Positions 33,371 through 42,287 of a stretch of 64,000 nt of DNA are shown one piece after another. The translations under genes were made by a program, and so were the position numbers. The number at the start of each line of letters is the position of its first letter. The stretch's first letter is position 1. The notes below the pieces were generated by a model. The model was given only the letters and a program-made list of their open reading frames with translations. It searched no databases and had not been told where the DNA came from. Source of the DNA: Microbacterium pseudoresistens (GTDB lineage: Bacteria > Actinomycetota > Actinomycetes > Actinomycetales > Microbacteriaceae); contig NZ_JACCBH010000001.1 in NCBI RefSeq assembly GCF_013409745.1, positions 1,364,001-1,428,000 on the forward strand, read 5' to 3'.

Positions 33371-34816
33371 TCAGCGGCCGGTCGGCAGCGACGGGTGCGG
33401 CTCGATGAAGTCGCCCTTGGGGATGAGCAGCGAGAGCACGAGCGCGATGACCGCCGCGGCGATCGCGAGCCAGAAGCACACCTCGAACGCTTGCCGTGTG
33501 GGCACCGCGATCCCCTCGACGTTCGTGCTCAGGCTCGCGAGCACACCGCCCATCACGGCCGAGGCGCTGGAGGTGCCCACCGAACGGAAAAGGGCGTTCA
33601 AGCCGTTCGATGCGCCGGTCTCCCTGGCCGGCACGGCGCGCATGATGATCATCGGCATGGCGGCGAAGCTGAAGCCGATCCCCACGCCGATGATGATGTT
33701 CGACAGCAACAGGTGCCACACCTCGGTCGACCAGATCAGCACCAGCGTGTAGGCGATCACGATCGCCGCGGTGCCGGCCGTGAACAGGATGCGCGGTCCG
33801 ATCGTGCGCTCCAGCCACCCCGACAGCGGTGACAGCACCATCATCACGAGCCCCGCGGGCATGATGATCAGCGAGGCGCCGATGAGGTCGAGCCCGAAGC
33901 CGGACCCGGTCTCGACCGGCAGCTCGAGCATCTGCGGAAAGGTCACGTTCGAGCCGAAGAGGGCGAAGCCCATCCCGATCGCCGCGATGTTCGTGAACAG
34001 CACCGCAGGACGCGCGGCGACGCGCAGATCCAGCAGCGGATCGGTCGTGCGCAGCTGGTACCAGCCCCAGAGCAGCAGCACGACGATGCCGCCGATCCCG
34101 CAGATCAGGGTGAGCGGCGAGGTCCAGCCCCAGTCGGCGCCGCGCGACACGGTGAGCAGGATGCCGGTGAGTCCGATGGCCATCCCGATCGCCCCCGGCA
34201 CATCGAGCCGACCGGGGAAGCGCAGGACATCGGTCGGCACGGTGAACGGGACGAGGATCATCCCGATCGCGCCGAGACCGGCGGCGAGCCAGAACAGTCC
34301 GTGCCAGTCGGCGTTCTGCGCGAGATATGCCGCAAGCGGCATGCCGATCGCTCCGCCGACGCCCATGGTGGCGCTCATCAATGCGACGGCGGTGCCGAGG
34401 CGCTCGGGCGGCAGCACGTCGCGCATGATCGCGATGCCGAGCGGGATCACGCCCGATACCGCGCCCTGGAGGCCGCGGCCCACGAGGACGCCGCCGATCG
34501 AGCCCGAGATCGCCGCGATGACGGAGCCGACCACGAGCAGCGCGAGCAGGGTGAGCACGACGCGGCGCTTGCCGTACATGTCGCCCAGTCGCCCCGAGAT
34601 CGGCGTCGCCACGGCGGCCACGAGCAGCGTGATCGTGACCACCCACGTGGTGTCTTCGCGCGAGGCGTTCAGCAGGTGCGGCAGTTCGGCCTGCAGCGGC
34701 ACGATGAGCGTGAACATGAACGATGCACACAGCCCTGCGAAGGCGAGCACGCCGACGGTCGCCCACCGCGGCGGGGTTCGGGAGAGGCGCTTGCGCGCTC
34801 TCTCATCCGATCCCAT
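33371..34816 (-). CDS. MFS transporter, DHA2 (14-TM drug:H+ antiporter) type
   Basis: 481-residue efflux protein with 14 hydrophobic segments. Motif A appears as GRLGDMYGKRRVVL and motif C as GVIPLGIAIMRDVLPPERLG-adjacent helix. The ATG at 34816 is preceded by TAGCCT and six bases; the in-frame GTG at 34822 would fall inside this spacer. Likely exports drugs or dyes; substrate unknown. The upstream region carries an ATGGCTGAG repeat cluster. Confidence 0.88.
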   Translation of the reverse strand: MGSDERARKRLSRTPPRWATVGVLAFAGLCASFMFTLIVPLQAELPHLLNASREDTTWVVTITLLVAAVATPISGRLGDMYGKRRVVLTLLALLVVGSVIAAISGSIGGVLVGRGLQGAVSGVIPLGIAIMRDVLPPERLGTAVALMSATMGVGGAIGMPLAAYLAQNADWHGLFWLAAGLGAIGMILVPFTVPTDVLRFPGRLDVPGAIGMAIGLTGILLTVSRGADWGWTSPLTLICGIGGIVVLLLWGWYQLRTTDPLLDLRVAARPAVLFTNIAAIGMGFALFGSNVTFPQMLELPVETGSGFGLDLIGASLIIMPAGLVMMVLSPLSGWLERTIGPRILFTAGTAAIVIAYTLVLIWSTEVWHLLLSNIIIGVGIGFSFAAMPMIIMRAVPARETGASNGLNALFRSVGTSSASAVMGGVLASLSTNVEGIAVPTRQAFEVCFWLAIAAAVIALVLSLLIPKGDFIEPHPSLPTGR

Positions 34817-34859
34817 GCGCACAGGCTATCGGTCCTGCGCGGGGCGGGCTCCGGGACAG

Positions 34860-35062
34860 ATGGCTGAGCGGGGCCGGGTATGCGAGCTCGGATGGCTGAG
34901 GGCCTATGGCTGGGAGCGGGACGGATGGCTGAGCGGCCGTGGGAAAATCAGCGGAATCGTGCCGAAAGCACGCGCATCAGAGCAATCGTTCAGTCAAGTG
35001 TCCCCGATGCCTCGAGTGTGCCTCAGCCATCTGTACGGGTGGGGTCCGACCCGGTCAGCCAT
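34860..35062. repeat. Second ATGGCTGAG repeat cluster, direct then inverted
   Basis: Direct ATGGCTGAG at 34860-34868, 34892-34900 and 34925-34933, with a degenerate copy ATGGCTGGG at 34906-34914. Inverted copies CTCAGCCAT at 35022-35030 and TCAGCCAT at 35055-35062, the last followed by CCGTATCC as in the cluster at 14971-15193. The 289-bp region lies between divergent genes and otherwise holds nothing recognisable. Confidence 0.8.
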
Positions 35063-35105
35063 CCGTATCCGGCACGGTGTCGGAGAGTCGTGGCAGGGTT
35101 GGCGC

Positions 35106-35783
35106 ATGGATGAGACGATCGGGCAACAGGGCGGATCGGCGGAGAAGCCCGCGGTGTTCTTCCACGACGCATCCGAGTTCCGGCGGTGGCTTGAGCGGCA
35201 TCACGACACCGAGACGGAGCTGTGGGTCGAGGTGCGCAAGGCGCACGTCGCCGACCGTGGACTGACCTGGGCGGAGGCGGTGCCCGAGGCGCTGTGCTTC
35301 GGCTGGATCGACTCCGTGTCGCAGCCGGTCGACGACGACCGGCGCCGGCAGCGATGGACGCCGCGCAAGAAGAGCAGCACATGGTCGGCCGTGAACGTCG
35401 CCCATGTCGAACGGCTTCTCGCCGACGGGCGGATGGCTCCGGCGGGCATCGCCGCGTTCGAGGCACGCAGCCCGGAGCGCACCGGCACGTATTCGCACGA
35501 GAACGGCGAAGCCGAGCTCGAGCCCGAGGTGCAGGCCGTCATCGACAGGTCGGCGGCCGCGACGGCGTTCTTCGAGGCGGCGGCTCCCGGGTATCGCAAG
35601 ATGGTGCGGCACTGGATCAGCAGCGCGAAGCAGCCCGCGACGAGGCTTCGCCGTGCCCAGCAGCTCGTCGACGACAGCGTCGCGGGCAGACTCATCCCTC
35701 CCGCCAGGGCGGGCGGTGCGAACCCCGCGTGGCTCGTCCGTGCGACGGCCGCCGCCGCGACGGTTCGAGACGACGCCGGGTGA
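35106..35783 (+). CDS. YdeI/OmpD-associated family protein
   Basis: 225-residue soluble protein with the YdeI N-terminal signature: FRRWLERHHDTETELWVEVRK, EALCFGWIDS and RRQRWTPRKKSSTWSAVN. The C-terminal YRKMVRHWISSAKQPATRLRRAQQLV matches the helical DUF1905-linked region. The function is not established. CAGGGT-6 nt-ATG at the start suggests a leaderless promoter next to the repeat cluster. Confidence 0.85.
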   Translation: MDETIGQQGGSAEKPAVFFHDASEFRRWLERHHDTETELWVEVRKAHVADRGLTWAEAVPEALCFGWIDSVSQPVDDDRRRQRWTPRKKSSTWSAVNVAHVERLLADGRMAPAGIAAFEARSPERTGTYSHENGEAELEPEVQAVIDRSAAATAFFEAAAPGYRKMVRHWISSAKQPATRLRRAQQLVDDSVAGRLIPPARAGGANPAWLVRATAAAATVRDDAG

Positions 35784-35823
35784 CGGACTCGCCGCATCCG
35801 GCCGAACGATGCAGACTGGGAGC

Positions 35824-36510
35824 GTGCGAACCATCCGCGATCTTGACACCGTTGAACTGATCATCGACGCGCAGAAGCTGCTCGACTCCATCCGAGGGCC
35901 CGAGCGCGTCATCGATGCGGGCACCATGCGTGCCCTGCAGCAGTCCGGAAACTATGTCGTCGGGCTCTTCGACGACGACGCCGAGGAGCGCATGGTCGGC
36001 GCCTCGATCGCCTTCTTCGGCGAGCCGGGGCGGCGCATGATGCATTCCCACATCACCGCGCTGCTGCCCGAGTACCGCGGCCGCGGCTGGGGCCGAGAGC
36101 TCAAGGAGCATCAACGGCAATGGGCGTTCTCCCGCGAGGTCGGCAAGATCACCTGGACGTTCGACCCGCTCGTGGCGCGCAACGCGCACTTCTTCCTCAC
36201 GGTGCTCGGTGCCCGCGTCACCGGCTACGCCGTGAACCAGTACGGGATCTTCGGCGGTGGCGACGCAGGCGACGAGAGCGACCGTCTCGACGCGGAGTGG
36301 GCGCTGGCCGACATCGCCTCGACTCCGGCCGATGAGGAAGTGGCGGCGACGCTCGAGATCCCCTCCGACGTCGAGACGATGCGCGTGGACGACCCCGCCG
36401 CCGCACAGGACTGGCGCATGCGTCTGCGTGCCGAGATGGACGACCTGCTCGGTCGCGGCCTGCACATCGCCGGTTTCGACGTCGCCCGCGGCTACCTGTT
36501 CACCGAGTAG
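35824..36510 (+). CDS. GNAT-family N-acetyltransferase-like protein
   Basis: 228-residue protein. The acetyl-CoA loop is visible as HITALLPEYRGRGWGRELKEHQR (RxxGxG type), with the preceding strand GASIAFFGEPG. The C-terminal half (KITWTFDPLVARNAHFFLTVLGARV) matches a GNAT-like group of about this length in actinobacteria. Substrate unknown. CAGACT-6 nt-GTG start, so leaderless. Confidence 0.8.
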   Translation: MRTIRDLDTVELIIDAQKLLDSIRGPERVIDAGTMRALQQSGNYVVGLFDDDAEERMVGASIAFFGEPGRRMMHSHITALLPEYRGRGWGRELKEHQRQWAFSREVGKITWTFDPLVARNAHFFLTVLGARVTGYAVNQYGIFGGGDAGDESDRLDAEWALADIASTPADEEVAATLEIPSDVETMRVDDPAAAQDWRMRLRAEMDDLLGRGLHIAGFDVARGYLFTE

Positions 36511-36648
36511 CAATCGGGCTGTCTGCGGGAGCCGGATTTGTCATAGACCTTTGGATATCGACCGTGGACAATCGTCTCTTCACTGCGCGTGCGGTCGCAA
36601 GCCACGATGGATTCCCACGCGTAACGAAGAAGTGGAGAGAGGGACATC

Positions 36649-37401
36649 GTGGATACAAGGGGAAATGCGAGCCTCATACGTCCCAGGAGGCGAACGATCG
36701 TGGCAGCGCTCGCCCTTGCGACTGCCGTGGCGGCAGGATCGCTAGTGTCTGCACCAGCGCATGCCGACGTGGGTCAGAGAATCGGGGCGTCCTTCGACTC
36801 ATCGGCGGTGACAGATCGCTCGGACGACGATGACGCTGTCGCCGAACAGCGGCTCGCTGAGCATCTGGGTGAGCTCATCGCTGCCTACGATCGTTCGAGT
36901 AACGAGATTGATCTCGATCGCGTCCCGGCTTCGACACTGGCCAGCGATGAGGGACAGGCTTTCGTAGATGCGGTTGCCCTCGCAAGAGACGGGGCTTCTG
37001 GCGTCAGTGATCTCGAAACGATCTTCACGATGCTACGAGACAGACTCGGCGAGTCGACCGGGCTCGGTATCACTGGCACAGTTGCGCTCGCGCCTGGGGT
37101 CAGCGTCACCTTTCCCGACGATGCGACGTCGACCGCCTATATCACCGGCGGTTCGGATCCATGGCCCTATGTTCAATTGACCAATGCTGAACAGCAAGCG
37201 ATGGTGCCCGGAGCCTCGGCCGCGTTGATCGCCTCGGTCTGCGCACTTCTCGGGCCAGAGACTGCTGGCGTGGGGTGCGGGGTGGGCGCGGCCGTGATCG
37301 GAATGATCGTAGGGATCATTGTCGCGAATGGTGTGCGCCCGAACAATCGGCAGATGCGGATCTATCCGCTTGTGGGGCCGACCGGATTCAGCTGCCAGTG
37401 A
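36649..37401 (+). CDS. Secreted protein with hydrophobic C-terminal region, lower GC
   Basis: 250 residues; no family recognised. The basic start RPRRRTIV, a hydrophobic core and SAPAHA|D give a signal peptide cleaved after about Ala39. The mature part is acidic and helical to about residue 185. Residues 189-228 are a long Gly/Ala/Ile/Val stretch containing two of three cysteines (SVCALL, VGCGVG), and a short polar tail ends FSCQ. Codon use and GC are lower than in neighbours, a sign of acquisition. GTG start after GGAGAGAGG. A small two-helix protein gene follows. Confidence 0.7.
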   Translation: MDTRGNASLIRPRRRTIVAALALATAVAAGSLVSAPAHADVGQRIGASFDSSAVTDRSDDDDAVAEQRLAEHLGELIAAYDRSSNEIDLDRVPASTLASDEGQAFVDAVALARDGASGVSDLETIFTMLRDRLGESTGLGITGTVALAPGVSVTFPDDATSTAYITGGSDPWPYVQLTNAEQQAMVPGASAALIASVCALLGPETAGVGCGVGAAVIGMIVGIIVANGVRPNNRQMRIYPLVGPTGFSCQ

Positions 37402-37418
37402 GAATTTCGGAGGGGCAG

Positions 37419-37613
37419 ATGGGAAAGAGAAGACTTCACCCAGCAGTCTTCGCGACCATTGTCGTGTTGCCGGTCATGCTGCTTCAGGTCATTCTCGTCA
37501 TGTTGGGGGTCTGGGCTTTCTCTCTCGAGTTGATCTCCGTATTGGTTATCGATGCCATCGTCTGGCTGTTGTGTGCTCTCATCTGGCGCCAGGCAGACCG
37601 CGCCCGGGTATGA
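37419..37613 (+). CDS. Small two-helix membrane protein
   Basis: 64 residues: MGKRRLHP, then two hydrophobic helices (about 9-32 and 36-57) and a basic tail RQADRARV, so both ends are probably cytoplasmic. ATG at 37419 with CGGAGGGG upstream, 17 nt after the secreted-protein gene. It could be an immunity or export partner of that protein, which is an inference from pairing and size only. Confidence 0.6.
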   Translation: MGKRRLHPAVFATIVVLPVMLLQVILVMLGVWAFSLELISVLVIDAIVWLLCALIWRQADRARV

Positions 37614-37630
37614 AACCATGGCATTGCGGA

Positions 37631-38047
37631 TCACCGCCGGGGACGCAGGACGAAGTCTCCGGTCTCGCCGGGATTGACGGCGACCTCCCACCGGAACCCG
37701 TCGGGGTCGCTGAAGTAGCCCGAGTATCCGCCCCATTCCCGGTGGCTCGCCGCGCCGACGCGCGCTCCAGCCGCGGCCGCCTCGGCGAGCACGGCATCCG
37801 CCTCGGCCTCGGTCGCGACGTTGTGCGAGAGTGTGATCGGGGCGAGCCCGGTCGCCGGGGCCTCGCCGATCTCGGCGGCGAAACCGTCGACGCTCCACAG
37901 CGACAGGAGCACCCGGTCGGCGATGGGGAGCATCAGCACGTCGTCGTTGTCGAAGATCGGCCGCCAGCCCAGACCATCGACGTAGAATGCCCGGCTGCGG
38001 GCGACGTCGGCGACGGCGAGGGTGATGAAGCTCACTCGTTGTTCCAT
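37631..38047 (-). CDS. VOC-family (glyoxalase-like) protein
   Basis: 138 residues: FITLAVADVARSRAFYVDGLGWRP at the start, SLWSVDGFA in the middle and SGYFSDPDGFRWEVAVNP at the end, the usual VOC layout. The ATG at 38047 was chosen because the family motif begins a few residues later; an upstream extension would add 86 unrelated residues that read antisense to the HIT gene. Resistance or lyase role unknown. Confidence 0.85.
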   Translation of the reverse strand: MEQRVSFITLAVADVARSRAFYVDGLGWRPIFDNDDVLMLPIADRVLLSLWSVDGFAAEIGEAPATGLAPITLSHNVATEAEADAVLAEAAAAGARVGAASHREWGGYSGYFSDPDGFRWEVAVNPGETGDFVLRPRR

Positions 38048-38090
38048 GCGGTCAGTGTCGCACCGGTATCCGACATGGTTCGATGACAAC

Positions 38091-38701
38091 ATGAGCGAAC
38101 TCGAGCAGCACCCGGCCGATTCCCCCTTCCACGCCCGCCTCCCGATCGGGGAACGCCTGGAGGTCTCGGCGCTGACCGAGGGGCTGCCCTGGGCGTTCGA
38201 GCAGATCGTGATGCGGCCGCTCGAGCCGATGCTCGTACCGGAGCAGCCGCGCAACGGCGAGATCGACCGGTCGGAGTGCGGGCCGTGCCGCACCTCGCCG
38301 AACACGATCTGGCACGACGACCTGTGGCAGGTCTACGCCTCACCGGAGCCGGGTGGGTTGCCCTTCATGGCCGCGATCTCGCCACGTGAACACTGGCTGC
38401 TCGAGGACGCGCCGGTCGAGGTGCTCGCCGCGCTCGGCCCGCTCCTGCAGCGCATCTCGGAAGCGGTGAAGACCGTGCCGGGCGTGGCCCGCTGTCACTT
38501 CGGCCGTTGGAACGACGGCTCGGCGCACATGCACATGTGGGCCCTGGCTCGCCCGCGGGCATGATGCAGGGGCGCGGTGCCGCCCTCGCCTTCTGGGATG
38601 ATGTGCTGCCGCCGATGCCGCAGGCGATGGCGGATGAGCACGTCGGGATCGTCGCCGAGTCGCTCGCCGCAGGGGGAGGGGTGGCGTTCCCCCATCGCTG
38701 A
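38091..38701 (+). pseudogene. HIT-family protein, frameshifted
   Basis: The first frame (38091-38564, 157 residues) has SECGPCRTSPNTIWHDDLW, FMAAISPREHW and the HIT-type HMHMW motif, then ends at a TGA right after LARPRA. The next frame resumes the expected sequence at once: GMMQGRGAALAFWDDVLPP (with PMPQAMADEHVGIVAE after it) to a stop at 38701. Restoring one base between 38553 and 38558 joins both into about 203 residues, the length expected for these proteins. Either a real inactivation or a sequencing error in a GC-rich run. Confidence 0.75.
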
Positions 38702-38706
38702 TTCCG

Positions 38707-38737
38707 TGGTACCACTTCTCACCTCAAATGGTACCAT
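38707..38737. promoter_or_regulatory. VapBC operator: paired TGGTACCA palindromes
   Basis: Perfect palindromes TGGTACCA at 38707-38714 and 38729-38736, 22 bp apart centre to centre, which is two helical turns. The -10 TACCAT (38732-38737) overlaps the second, and the antitoxin ATG follows after 6 nt. This fits cooperative binding by an antitoxin dimer pair. Confidence 0.7.
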
Positions 38738-38743
38738 CTGGTC

Positions 38744-39001
38744 ATGGCGATGAATCTGAGGTTGCGTGAGGATGCCGCAGCGGCGCTGCGCGCCGAGTCG
38801 GAGCGCACTGGCAAGAGCCAGCAGGAGATCCTCCGGCAGGCGGTCGACGAGCACCTGGGGCTGGGCGATGCGAAGCGGCCCACCCCGTACCCCGACTGGG
38901 TCATCCCGCCGGAGCGTCCGTATCGGATGGTCAAGCCGTTCCTGCGCCTCCCGAAGGGCATGACGACGGCCGATCTTCTCGATCGCGAAGATCGCATCTG
39001 A
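38744..39001 (+). CDS. Antitoxin of VapBC-type module (ribbon-helix-helix)
   Basis: 85-residue antitoxin. The N-terminal MNLRLREDAAAALRAESERT and GKSQQEILRQAVDEHLGL form a CopG-type ribbon-helix-helix; the remaining ~40 residues (rich in Pro and Arg) would wrap the toxin. Leaderless start. One base separates its stop from the toxin start. Probably represses its own promoter through the paired palindromes. Confidence 0.8.
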   Translation: MAMNLRLREDAAAALRAESERTGKSQQEILRQAVDEHLGLGDAKRPTPYPDWVIPPERPYRMVKPFLRLPKGMTTADLLDREDRI

Positions 39002-39002
39002 C

Positions 39003-39413
39003 GTGCTGATCTACGTCGATACGAGCGCTGCGCTCAAGCGGGTCTTCGAGGAGGACGAGTCAGCAGCGTTGATGACCGCGATCGATGAAGCGGTACTCGG
39101 TGGTGACAGGCTGATCTCTTCCCATCTGACTCGAGTGGAGCTGGGTCGCGGCATCCGCCGTCGTATCGAGTTCGAGTCGCACGCACGCTTGACGTCGGCG
39201 TTCGAGGCGGCGACCGCCGACATCGCGTTCGCTCCCATGTCGCCCTCGATAATCGAGAGCGCCCGGATCATCGGCCCGCCCGTGCTGCGCTCGCTCGACG
39301 CGATCCATCTCGCCGCGGCGATCGCCGTCGGAGCCGGTGAGGTGTGGACCTACGACGAGCGGCTCGCTGCGGCATCCGAGGAGATGGGGATCGTCGCACG
39401 GATGCCGTCCTGA
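39003..39413 (+). CDS. vapC: PIN-domain toxin VapC
   Basis: 136-residue PIN nuclease. Acidic residues of the metal site: [10 protein letters not shown] (Asp), TRVELGRG (Glu), [10 protein letters not shown] (Asp) and TYDERLAAA (Asp). Such toxins cleave tRNA or rRNA when released from antitoxin. GTG at 39003. All catalytic positions are kept, so it is likely active. Confidence 0.85.
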   Translation: MLIYVDTSAALKRVFEEDESAALMTAIDEAVLGGDRLISSHLTRVELGRGIRRRIEFESHARLTSAFEAATADIAFAPMSPSIIESARIIGPPVLRSLDAIHLAAAIAVGAGEVWTYDERLAAASEEMGIVARMPS

Positions 39414-39484
39414 CGAGCGCGGATAGGATTGGATCGCCCGTGCTCACGGGCGCATCACCGCACCCTCCGACCATTGGAGCCACC

Positions 39485-40870
39485 GTGGCCGAACAGTCCC
39501 GCCTCGACAAGGTCATCGCCCTCGCCCGTCACCGCGGGTTCGTGTTCCAAGCGGGCGAGATCTACGGCGGATCCCGGTCGGCCTGGGATTACGGTCCCCT
39601 CGGCACCGAGCTGAAGGAGAACATCCGCCGCCAATGGTGGCAGACCTTCGTGCGCGGCCGCGGCGACATGGTGGGCCTGGACTCCTCGATCATCCTGCCC
39701 AAGCGCGTGTGGGAGGCCTCGGGTCACGTCGCCACCTTCACGGATCCGCTGGTCGAGTGCCTGCAGTGCCACAAGCGCCACCGCGAGGACCACCTCATCG
39801 AGGCGTACGAGGCGAAGAAGGGCCGCGCGCCCGAGAACGGCATGGCCGACATCGTGTGCCCCGACTGCGGCACTCGCGGCAAGTGGACCGAGCCGAGGTC
39901 GTTCTCCGGCCTGGTCAAGACCTACCTCGGCGTCGTCGACGACGAGTCGGGCCTGCACTACCTGCGCCCCGAGACGGCGCAGGGCATCTTCGTGAACTTC
40001 GCCAACGTGCTCACCGCCTCGCGCAAGAAGCCGCCGTTCGGCATCGGCCAGGTCGGCAAGGCGTTCCGCAACGAGATCACGCCGGGCAACTTCATCTTCC
40101 GCACGCGCGAGTTCGAGCAGATGGAGATCGAGTTCTTCACCCCTCCGGCCGAAGCGGGCGAATGGTTCGAGCACTGGGTGGAGGCGTGCTGGGACTGGTT
40201 CATCGACCTGGGCATCGACCCCGCCAACATGCGGCGCTTCGACGTTCCCGAAGACGACCGCGCCCATTATTCCGCCGGCACCATCGACGTCGAGTACAAG
40301 TTCGGCTTCCAGGGCTCGGAGTGGGGCGAGCTCATGGGCGTCGCCAACCGCACCGACTACGACCTCTCCAGCCACAGCGAGGCATCAGGCCAGAGCCTGA
40401 CCTACTTCGACCAGGCCTCCGGCGAGCGCTACACGCCGTACGTGATCGAGCCGTCGTTCGGTCTCACCCGCGCGATGATGGCCTTTCTCGTGGATGCGTA
40501 CCGCGAAGAGGAGGTGCCCAACGCCAAGGGGGGCACCGATACTCGCACCGTGCTGAAGCTCGACCCGCGCCTCGCCCCCGTCAAGGTCGCCGTGCTGCCG
40601 CTGTCGCGCAACGAGAACCTCTCGCCGATGGCGCGCGAGGTGGCCGATACGCTGCGCGGGCACTGGGTGATCGACTTCGACGACGCGGGCGCCATCGGTC
40701 GCCGCTACCGCAGGCAGGACGAGGTCGGCACACCGTTCTGCGTCACCGTCGACTTCGACTCGCTGGAAGATCGCGCCGTCACCGTGCGCGATCGCGACAG
40801 CATGGCGCAGGAGCGCGTACCGCTCGCCGAGCTCGAGGACTACCTGGCGGCGCGCCTGCGCGGCGCCTGA
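39485..40870 (+). CDS. glyQS: Glycyl-tRNA synthetase, single-chain dimeric type
   Basis: 461-residue class II synthetase. [20 protein letters not shown] at the start, motif 2 [20 protein letters not shown], motif 3 [11 protein letters not shown], and an anticodon-binding C-terminal domain. A CxxC-type cluster ([21 protein letters not shown]) forms a zinc-like knuckle in the insertion. GTG at 39485 with GGAG upstream. An essential gene that sits directly downstream of a toxin-antitoxin pair. Confidence 0.95.
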   Translation: MAEQSRLDKVIALARHRGFVFQAGEIYGGSRSAWDYGPLGTELKENIRRQWWQTFVRGRGDMVGLDSSIILPKRVWEASGHVATFTDPLVECLQCHKRHREDHLIEAYEAKKGRAPENGMADIVCPDCGTRGKWTEPRSFSGLVKTYLGVVDDESGLHYLRPETAQGIFVNFANVLTASRKKPPFGIGQVGKAFRNEITPGNFIFRTREFEQMEIEFFTPPAEAGEWFEHWVEACWDWFIDLGIDPANMRRFDVPEDDRAHYSAGTIDVEYKFGFQGSEWGELMGVANRTDYDLSSHSEASGQSLTYFDQASGERYTPYVIEPSFGLTRAMMAFLVDAYREEEVPNAKGGTDTRTVLKLDPRLAPVKVAVLPLSRNENLSPMAREVADTLRGHWVIDFDDAGAIGRRYRRQDEVGTPFCVTVDFDSLEDRAVTVRDRDSMAQERVPLAELEDYLAARLRGA

Positions 40871-40874
40871 CCCT

Positions 40875-40977
40875 CCGCGAGACCCCTACTTCCCGCCGAA
40901 ACCCCCTAATACCTGCGTCCGTATGGCGGGGTCTCGACGGGAACCCGGGGTCTCGCGGGGCAGTAGGGGTCACGCGG
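40875..40977. terminator. Imperfect palindrome, probable bidirectional terminator
   Basis: CCGCGAGACCCCTACTTCCC (from 40875) is nearly complementary to the block ending at 40977 (GCGGGGCAGTAGGGGTCACG and GCGG). It lies between convergent glyQS and DUF1801 genes and runs into the last codons of the latter. Internal GGGGTCTCG is present twice. Confidence 0.55.
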
Positions 40978-41392
40978 TGATCGTGATCCGCATCTGCTCC
41001 GAGCCGCCCGCCTCGGTCCAGGCCATGCATCGGCGGAGGATGCGTTCGAGCACGGTCAGATCGATCAGCTCGAGGTCTTTGACGTAGAGGCATCCGACGC
41101 TGGAGGTGTGCGGTCCGAGCACGGCGAGGTCGTGGGCGTGGGCCTCCATGCCGTCCAGATAGATGACGCTTGCGGCCTTGCGCGGTGCGAAGGCGAGGAT
41201 GGGCATGTCGCCCTCGTTGCCGGTGGGGTAGCGGTAGTGGCAGGCGCCGAATCCGATGATCGACCCCCAGGCGCGGCCCTCGCGGCCGGTGATCTCCTGC
41301 ATGAGGGCGACGAGCGTCTCGGCGTCGCGGCGGCGCACGGCCGGCGTCGCGCGGGAGAGGATCGGGCCGATGTCGTCTCCGGTGATCTGCAT
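40970..41392 (-). CDS. DUF1801-family protein
   Basis: 140 residues with the DUF1801 pattern: ALMQEITGREGRAWGSIIGFG, HYRYPTGNEGDMPILAFAPRK and CLYVKDLELIDLTVLERIL. The fold is known as YdhG-like; function is unclear. The ATG at 41392 follows CAGGAT and six bases, a plausible leaderless start. Divergent from the serine hydrolase at 41454. Confidence 0.82.
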   Translation of the reverse strand: MQITGDDIGPILSRATPAVRRRDAETLVALMQEITGREGRAWGSIIGFGACHYRYPTGNEGDMPILAFAPRKAASVIYLDGMEAHAHDLAVLGPHTSSVGCLYVKDLELIDLTVLERILRRCMAWTEAGGSEQMRITITA

Positions 41393-41453
41393 GGCCCGAT
41401 CCTGCCATTCGGGAGGCGGATTCCGAAGCCGCGACCACGTCGACCCTGCGAGA

Positions 41454-42278
41454 ATGAGCACTGTGGAGACGACGACTTTCGCTGCGACCGACGGCTTCCC
41501 GCATCCGGCACTGGTGGGGGTGACCGGTCCCGAGCAGACCGTCGCCGTTCAGGGCGATGAGCACGCTGTGCTCCCGCTGGCCTCGGTGAGCAAGCCGCTC
41601 ACGGCCTGGGGTGTGCTGATCGCCGTGGAGCGCGAACTCGTCGACCTCGACGAACCGGCCGGGCCCGACGGATCGACAGTGCTCAACCTGCTCGACCACA
41701 CGAGCGGTCTGCCCTTCGACGGCGAGAAGCCGCAGGGCGCGCCGGGCACGAGACGCATCTACTCGAACGCGGGGATGGATGCGGTCGGCAAGCGCGTCGC
41801 GGACGCCGCCGGGATGGAATTCTCGGAGTGGATGACGCGCGAGGTTGTGCAGCCGCTCGGGATGACCGACATCGACGTCATAGGGCGCCCCTCGGCCGGC
41901 TACCGGGCATCCATCGCCGATCTGCTGATCTTCGGGCGCGAGGTGCTGCGCCCTCGCCTCATCCCCGCAGCGCTGCGCGACCTCGCGCTCAGGGTCTCGC
42001 AGCCGGGGTTGCGAGGCGTCGTGCCCGGATACGGCGCCTACGACGACAACCAGTGGGGGCTGGGCTTCGAGCTCAAGGGCCTGAAGAGCCCGCACTGGCT
42101 CGCCGACTCGTTCCCTCCCGAGACCGCGGGGCACTTCGGCGGGCAGGGCAGCTTCCTCTTCGTCGACCGCGCCCACGACATCGCTGCGGCGTTCCTGTCG
42201 GGGGTGCCGTTCGGCGACGAGCACAAGCGCATCTGGCCCGCCCTCACCGAGGAGATCGTCACCCGCTACGGCGGTTGA
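41454..42278 (+). CDS. Serine hydrolase, class C beta-lactamase-like
   Basis: 274-residue penicillin-binding-fold hydrolase. SxxK is present (PLASVSKPLTAWG), and the Tyr motif is RRIYSNAGM. A C-terminal HFGGQGSFLFVD supplies the third motif region. No signal peptide, so it is likely a cytoplasmic esterase or peptidase rather than a resistance enzyme. ATG at 41454; GTG at 41463 is possible. Confidence 0.85.
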   Translation: MSTVETTTFAATDGFPHPALVGVTGPEQTVAVQGDEHAVLPLASVSKPLTAWGVLIAVERELVDLDEPAGPDGSTVLNLLDHTSGLPFDGEKPQGAPGTRRIYSNAGMDAVGKRVADAAGMEFSEWMTREVVQPLGMTDIDVIGRPSAGYRASIADLLIFGREVLRPRLIPAALRDLALRVSQPGLRGVVPGYGAYDDNQWGLGFELKGLKSPHWLADSFPPETAGHFGGQGSFLFVDRAHDIAAAFLSGVPFGDEHKRIWPALTEEIVTRYGG

Positions 42279-42287
42279 GCCGCATCC

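Noticed and set aside
36511..36648. tRNA or small RNA gene in the lower-GC gap
   Set aside because: No cloverleaf, CCA end or T-loop pattern was found on either strand.
41454..42278. Antibiotic resistance by the class C-like serine hydrolase
   Set aside because: No signal peptide and only family-level motifs; esterase or peptidase activity is more likely than beta-lactam hydrolysis.
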